Source: Isoetes taiwanensis
Lineage: Eukaryota > Streptophyta > Lycopodiopsida > Isoetales > Isoetaceae
Assembly: GCA_021234155.1 (NCBI GenBank)
Contig: JAJEKV010000059.1
Coordinates: forward strand, 5,295,719 to 5,359,718
Direction of reading: 5' to 3'
Length of the DNA stretch: 64,000 nucleotides
A program made the translations under genes and the position numbers. The stretch's first letter is position 1; the number at the start of each line of letters is the position of its first letter. Positions 59,241-64,000 of the stretch are shown here, one piece after another. Under the pieces are notes generated by a model, which was given only the letters and a program-made list of their open reading frames with translations, was not told where the DNA came from and made no database searches.

Positions 59241-59456
59241 CATGAAACCCATCGATTCAATCTCCAATACAATCCTGAACAGACCCGATTGCTTTGTTTG
59301 TTTTTGTCTCAATCAATACCCTTCAGTCTCGATTTTAAGAAAAGCAGAGCTACAGAGCACGCCGAAATAACCATGGTCTAAACACAGACATGCACATATA
59401 GGTTTGCCAGGCCATAGCATGTTGGAGAAATCTATGGGCCTGTCCTGGATTCTAAT

Positions 59457-59845
59457 CTATGGTCCTGTCCTGGGTTCTGGTATGTTAAGCATCTTGCTTG
59501 TCTTTGCAATATTTTCCCCGGCATTTCGAGCAAGCTGCATTTCAACCATTGGGGTTGAAATGTCGTTTGTGGTTGTCTGTCCATTACTGCCATGATCCTT
59601 GGCTTCTGCAGCCTTCTCTTTAGAGTACCAATCTTCTGTGATTATAGCTTTTACTTCAGGCAAGACGAAAATCCTACCTTATTTATATTAGGCTTCTTCT
59701 CTTGTTCATTGTTTTTCTTCTTTGTGCCTCCAAATTCTTTAGTCTTAACTTTTCTTTCTATTAGTGTGCTAACCTGCAAAAATACAAGGCAACCTATATA
59801 TTTATCCAGGCCTTGGCACCAAAGAACTTTTGAGTCAACTAACAA
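59457..59845 (-). pseudogene. Unidentified charged coding remnant
   Basis: Minus-strand frames read ERKVKTKEFGGTKKKNNEQE (about 59780-59700) and then MPEVKAIITEDWYSKEKAAE, ISTPMVEMQLARNAGENIAK and KTSKMLNIPEPRTGP. The composition looks coding and runs in the same direction as the FCP1-like remnant 330 bases upstream. No family is recognised; a common origin is possible. Confidence 0.3.
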
Positions 59846-60173
59846 CCATTATTCATTTAAATTGGATTTATGTCTATTCCAAAAGCACGCCACTTTTGCA
59901 TACCATTTTTTCAATATAGTGTTGTGGTGTGTGACATGCTGTTTTGCAAGGGTGCAAATTTTTACATTATAGTAGTGGGTGGTTTAACATTTTCTTGTTT
60001 TAGTGAGAAGAATGTGTTGTTTGATTAGCATTTGTAGATAACAATACATCAATATACACAGAACACTTTTTATATTGTATTCACTTGATATGAAAATTAC
60101 ATCATGGAGGGACTAGTCCTTTCTTTGTCAAATAACTCTCAATATAGGGATCCATCTCCTTAGTCCGATCTAG

Positions 60174-60738
60174 TTATGGATGCATTTTGACAACATCTGA
60201 TACTGTTTTACCAGCAGCCAACCCACTCATGATGGACATGAATAGTACTAGAAACTCATCTGTTGAGTAATCTAGTGGAGTGTAACTTGGTGGATTTAGA
60301 GCCTGACCTTGATTATAAAAGCACTTAAGAGCATCATCATCTACTATTATGATGTTCTCTTTCTTTTGAATGCCAAGCAGATCCATCATAGTACCAAGAT
60401 GTTTAACGAAGACCGTTTTGCCATCTGAATCTTTTGGATGTGGAAACTTTATACACTTAGTTTGGTTTCAAATCGTCACAAAGTCTCTATTCATTCCTGG
60501 TAATACCCTAAGAACTTCTTCAATATTTCTGCGCTCCATTGAGGACCAGATGGCAACTCGAAATAATCTGAATGCCTTATTCATCATATCTTCTAAGTGT
60601 GGGCAAGGATAGATCCACTTAGTATTCGATTCTAGAGGGACTTGTTCGAAGTCATCCCTGTTAATAAGCTTCTTAGGAAATGTTTTACACAAGACACCAT
60701 TCAGATCAAAGACAATGATTTTGTCACAAGCCCGGGGG
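60174..60738 (-). pseudogene. FCP1-like (NLI-interacting/HAD) phosphatase pseudogene
   Basis: One continuous minus-strand frame without introns reads DKIIVFDLNGVLCKTFPKK at its start, which is HAD motif I in the DLNGVL form known from plant FCP1-like proteins. It then has RLFRVAIWSSMERRNIEEVL (motif II with Ser), KTVFVKHLG (motif III Lys) and ENIIIVDDDALKCF (motif IV). It ends at TAA 60174-60176 after SDVVKMHP. A TGA at 60468-60470 stands where the family has Trp (..TI-W-NQTKC). Upstream of 60738 a stop follows within a few codons and no Met is present, so it is 5'-truncated. Being intronless, truncated and stopped suggests a processed or element-captured copy. Active relatives dephosphorylate phosphoserine, for example on the RNA polymerase II tail. 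Confidence 0.75.
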
Positions 60739-60946
60739 GTTCACCTAGATTATGGGGTATGAAACATGTGAGTGCACCAAGTGGGTTTTTTTATTGCCTC
60801 TCTGGTACCGTATATGTAAGAAAAATATAAGGCTTTTATAGTTTGAATGTCGTACAGATACCAAAGAGAGTGTGGTGGCGCCAGTGTTCGATTCGTATTC
60901 ATATTGTAAGGGTCTGTCATTTTTGGTGAGCTTCTACTGTCAGGGA

Positions 60947-62607
60947 TTCTGTGATAATATGATATGACCGTAAGTGGGTAGTGCATCGAGCCTTAATTTG
61001 AATGGCCGAGATCATCTGGATGCATTCGAAGGCCTAGATTTATTGCACGACTTACCAACACTGTGATTGGTCATGCGTCGATCTCTTAAGGGGAAAGGGT
61101 AAATGAAAAGGGGGAAAAGGAAAAGGAAAGTGGAAAGAGAGAATGTGAAGGGCAAAAAGGCATGGGGAAAAGGGAAAAGGGTAAAAGGTAAAGGGAAAAA
61201 GGAAAAAAGGGAAAAGAAAAGGAAAAAGAGAAAGGGTGGGGAAAAGAAAAAGGCATGGGGAAAAGGAAAAAGGCAAAAAGGAAAAGGGAAAAAAAAAAAA
61301 AAAAGGGAAAAAAAAGAAAAAGGGAAAAAAGGAAAAGGGAAGTGGAAAAGAGAATGTGAAGGGCAAAAAGGCATGGGGAAAAGGGAAAAGGGTAAAAGGA
61401 AAAGGGAAAAAAAAAAAAAGGAAAAGGGAAAATAGGAAAAGGGAAAAGAAAAGGGAAAAAAATAAAAAGGGAAGTGGAAAGAGAGAATGTGAAGGGCAAA
61501 AAGGCATGGGGAAAAGGGAAAGGGTAAAAGAAAAAGGAAAAAGGAAAAAAAAAAAAAGAAAAGAAAAAGAAAAAGGGTGGGTGAAAGGAAAAAAAGGCAT
61601 GGGGGAAAAGGAAAAGGGTAAAAGGCATGGGGAAAAGGAAAAAGGGAAAAGGGAAAAGGAAAAGCTAAAAAGAAAAAAAAGGGGAAAAAGGAAAAGGGAA
61701 AAAGAAAAGGAAAAAAAAAAGGAAAAGGGAAGTGGAAAGAGAGAATGTGAAGGGCAAAAAGGCATGGGGAAAAGGGAAAAGGGTAAAAGGAAAAGGGAAA
61801 AAAGAAAAAAGGGAAAGGAAAAGGGAAAAAAGGAAAAGAAAAGGGAAGTGGAAAGAGAGAATGTGAAGGGCAAAAAGGCATGGGGAAAAGGGAAAAGGGT
61901 GGGAAAAAGGGCATGGGAAAAGGGAAATAGAAAAGAAAAAAGAATGGAAAAGGGGGGAAAGAGAGAGAGGCACGGGAAAAAGGAAATGAGGAAAATGGAA
62001 AAGGGGAAGAGACAAAGGGAACATGGAAAAGGGAAAGAGGGAAAGGGTGAGGAGATGGAAAAAGGGAAGGTAAAAAGGGCATGAAAAACGGAAGGGAGAA
62101 AAGAAAAATGGAAGGGAAAAGGTTACACAAAAAAAAGAGGAAAAGAGTGGGAAAAGGAGGAAAAGAGAAGGGAAAATAGGCGAGGAAAAGAGAAGGGAAA
62201 ATAGGCATGGAAAAGGGCGAAAGAGAAAAAGGTTAAGAAAAAGGGAAGACATGGAAAAAGGTGGGGAAAAGAGAAGGCATAAAAAAAGGAGAAAGGGGAA
62301 GGGAAAAGGGCAAAGAAAAAAGAGAAGAGGGAAAAGGTGGAGAAAGGAGCAAAAGGGGGAAGAAAAAAAGATTATCCGGGGGAGTGGAAGGGGAAGGGGG
62401 AAGGAAAGGATGGGAAAACAAGGAAACATGTGAGAAAGACGGAAAAAAAAAAAAAAGAAAAGAAAAAAAAAAGTAGAGAAAATAAGAAAAACAGAAATGC
62501 GGGATAGAGAAAAAGGGAAAGGGAAAGGGATAGGGCTTTTCTCACTGCATCCCAAAGCATTTACAGGCTCTCAACTTATGCCCAACAACGCTGGGCACCA
62601 TTACTAG
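60947..62607 (+). mobile_element. Polypurine Helitron, copy H2
   Basis: The 3' end is exact: hairpin GCCCAAC-AAC-GCTGGGC (imperfect outer pairs) at 62580-62596, then ACCATTACTAG and T. The purine tract runs 61086-62538 on the plus strand, again the transposon strand. The 5' end is less certain: TCTGTGATAATATGATATG near 60947 and the phrase CCTAGAT..ACCAACA.TGTGAT at 61030-61065 resemble the diverged family 5' end. Length would be about 1.66 kb, close to H1. It has no Rep/helicase gene. Confidence 0.75.
61119..61900 (+). repeat. Minisatellite inside the H2 purine tract
   Basis: The marker AAGTGGAAAGAGAGAATGTG, continuing into GGGCAAAAAGGCATGGGG, occurs five times (about 61130, 61339, 61476, 61735, 61848) separated by variable GGGAAAAGG filler. 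Spacing of 113-260 bases shows repeated unequal expansion. The tract in H3 instead uses CGATGAAAGGGAAAAGG, so the fillers expanded independently. Confidence 0.85.
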
Positions 62608-64000
62608 TATATTATAAAATTATAGCGTGTGTCTTCAATGGAGCCCTAAATCGGACGGTCGAGGATTTGATTGACCAATGGTGGAGATGATGTGTGCATG
62701 TCTTCAACTAAAATTTCACCTTGACTATGGCTTCAATATTAAAGGGAAAAAGAAAAAGGAAAAGGAAAAACGATGAAAGGGAAAAGGGAAAAGGAAAAGG
62801 GGAAGGGAAAAGGAAAAAAGATGAAAGGGAAAAGGGAAAAGGAAAAGGAAAAGGAAAATGGAAAAGGAAAAACGATGAAAGGGAAAAGGGAAAAGGGAAA
62901 AGGAAAAGGGGAAGGGAAAAGAAAAAAAAACGATGAAAGGGAAAAAGGAAAAGGGAAAAGATAAAAGGAAAACGGGAAGGAAAAGAAAAAACGATGAAAG
63001 GAAAAAGAGAAAAAAAGGGAAAAGGAAAAGGGGGAAAAGGGAAAAAGGGAAAAGGAAAAAAGGAAAAGGGGAAAAGAAAAAACAATGAAAGGGAAAAGGG
63101 AAAAGGTTTAGGGTTTAGGGTTGCAAAGTCCATGGGAAAAAGAAAGTAAAAAGGAAAGGAGAGGGGGAAAAGGGCAAAAGAGAACTTGGGAAAAGGGAAC
63201 GAGAAAAAGAGAAAAAAGGAAAGGGCGTGAAAAAAAGGGAAGAGAGAAAGGGTGAAGAAAGAGAAAAGGGAAGCAAAAAAGAGCATCGAGAAAAAGAAGA
63301 GGGAAAAGGATGGAAAATGGAGGAAAAGGGTGGGGGGAAAGTAGAATAGACAAAGGGTAGGGAGCAAGGAATAGGAAAAGAGGAAAAGAGGAAGGAGAAA
63401 AGGGCATGAGAAAAAAGGGAAGAGGAAAAGGGTGAGGAAATAGAAAAAGGAAAGGGAAAAAGAGTATGGGAAAGGGAAAAGAAAAAAGAAACAAGAAAGG
63501 AGAAAGTGGAAAGGGGAAAAGGGGGAAGAGGATGGGGAAAGAAGGAAAAAGGGTACATAAAAAAGGTTGAGAAAAGGGAATGAAAAGAGGCATATGAAAA
63601 GGGAAAGGGAACGGAAGCGGAAAGGGAAAGTGTAAAGGAAGGAAAAAAGAGAAAGGAAAGGGAAAAAGGAACAACAATAAAAGCAAAAAGGGTGGGGAAA
63701 GTATGAAAAGAGAATGGAAAGTTGAAAGGAAAAGAGAAGGGAAAAGGAGAAGGGGAAAACAAAAAAGAGCATGAGGAAAAGGGGGAGAGAAATGGGAAAA
63801 GAGATGGGGAAAAGGGCACATGATCAAGAGGAAGAGGGTGGGGAAAGGAAGAAAAGGGCACATAAAAAGGTGAGCAAAAGAGAACGAAAAAAATGCATGA
63901 GAAACGGGAAAGAGAAAAGGAAAAGGAAGAGGAAGGGGAAAAGGAAAGGGAAAAAGAGTAGTCGAAAAATGGGAAGAGCGGGGAAAGATAAAAAGGAAGG
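62608..64000 (+). mobile_element. Polypurine Helitron, copy H3, 5' part, running off the window
   Basis: It starts TATTATAAAATTATAGCGTG and continues CTTCAATGGAGCCC, CGGACGGTCGAGGATTTG and ATTTCACCTTGACTATGG, parallel to the H1 5' region. From 62740 it becomes a purine tract with a CGATGAAAGGGAAAAGG subrepeat and one short TTTAGGG doublet at 63107. The first few family bases (TCNTA) are missing: the H2 end CTAG abuts directly at 62607, as if H2 had inserted at the A/T inside the H3 5' end. Confidence 0.8.

Noticed and set aside
61119-61900. CRISPR-like regularly spaced repeats
   Set aside because: Spacers are low-complexity filler of variable length, there are no cas genes, and the DNA is eukaryotic.
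63107-63122. Telomere-like TTTAGGG doublet
   Set aside because: Only two units within GGGAAAAGG-type filler; too short to mark an interstitial telomere.
61012-63863. Long low-complexity frames in H2 and H3
   Set aside because: Same composition artefact; the apparent repeats in the protein are the purine minisatellite.

Overview
The window looks like repeat-rich nuclear DNA of a land plant with a large genome. The evidence is a chlorophyll b reductase (NOL-type) gene, PLS-class PPR genes, a plant-type GDSL lipase, an LRR receptor-like gene, GT-AG introns, CACTA, Helitron and hAT transposons with plant-type ends, and a plant retroelement primer-binding site. A fern or another large-genome lineage fits, but the sequence does not settle this. 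Gene density is very low, and nearly every recognisable gene is broken by stops, frameshifts, lost splice sites or insertions.

Layout. 0-2.3 kb: a CACTA terminus interrupts the 3' part of a pogo-like (DDE_1) transposase gene. 2.4-9.3 kb: a Helitron 5' end, then a probable CACTA element with a TNP2 transposase remnant and an unidentified multi-exon gene fragment on the same strand. 11.8 kb: a Helitron 3' end. 13.0-14.4 kb: a five-exon GDSL lipase pseudogene behind a 31-bp perfect inverted repeat. 17-18.4 kb: tandem repeats, a tRNA-iMet-type primer-binding site and a GC-rich GATCCC array. 18.8-23.3 kb: a Ulp1-like (C48) protease pseudogene split by a 2.5-kb Helitron. 25-30 kb: dispersed and tandem repeats and a TA-flanked MITE. 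30.8-32.2 and 45.0-45.9 kb: two PPR pseudogenes. 33.4-35.5 kb: an LRR pseudogene disrupted by an 825-bp hAT element with an 8-bp target duplication. 38.7-39.0 kb: a foldback element. 41-42 kb: an unidentified minus-strand gene remnant. 47-48 kb: an 880-bp tandem duplication. 49.6-51.4 kb: a NOL pseudogene with a 62-bp exon triplication. 52.4-54.0, about 60.9-62.6 and 62.6-64.0 kb: three copies of one Helitron family, each filled with over 1 kb of almost pure purine on the transposon's own strand. 55.6-57.3 kb: a NDUFAF4-like complex I assembly factor, the only gene that reads as intact. 60.2-60.7 kb: a truncated FCP1-like phosphatase pseudogene.

The genes do not form a shared pathway. The coherent story is transposon biology. 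One Helitron family recognisable by its ends (5' TC plus a TATATTATAA core; 3' hairpin GCCCAGC-AAC-GCTGGGC plus CTAG before T) has at least seven 3' ends and four or five 5' ends here. A 175-bp repeat (family A) occurs five times in the same orientation. Several nested insertions give a relative order of events. Coordinates of multi-exon genes were built by hand from splice sites and reading frames. No database search was possible.
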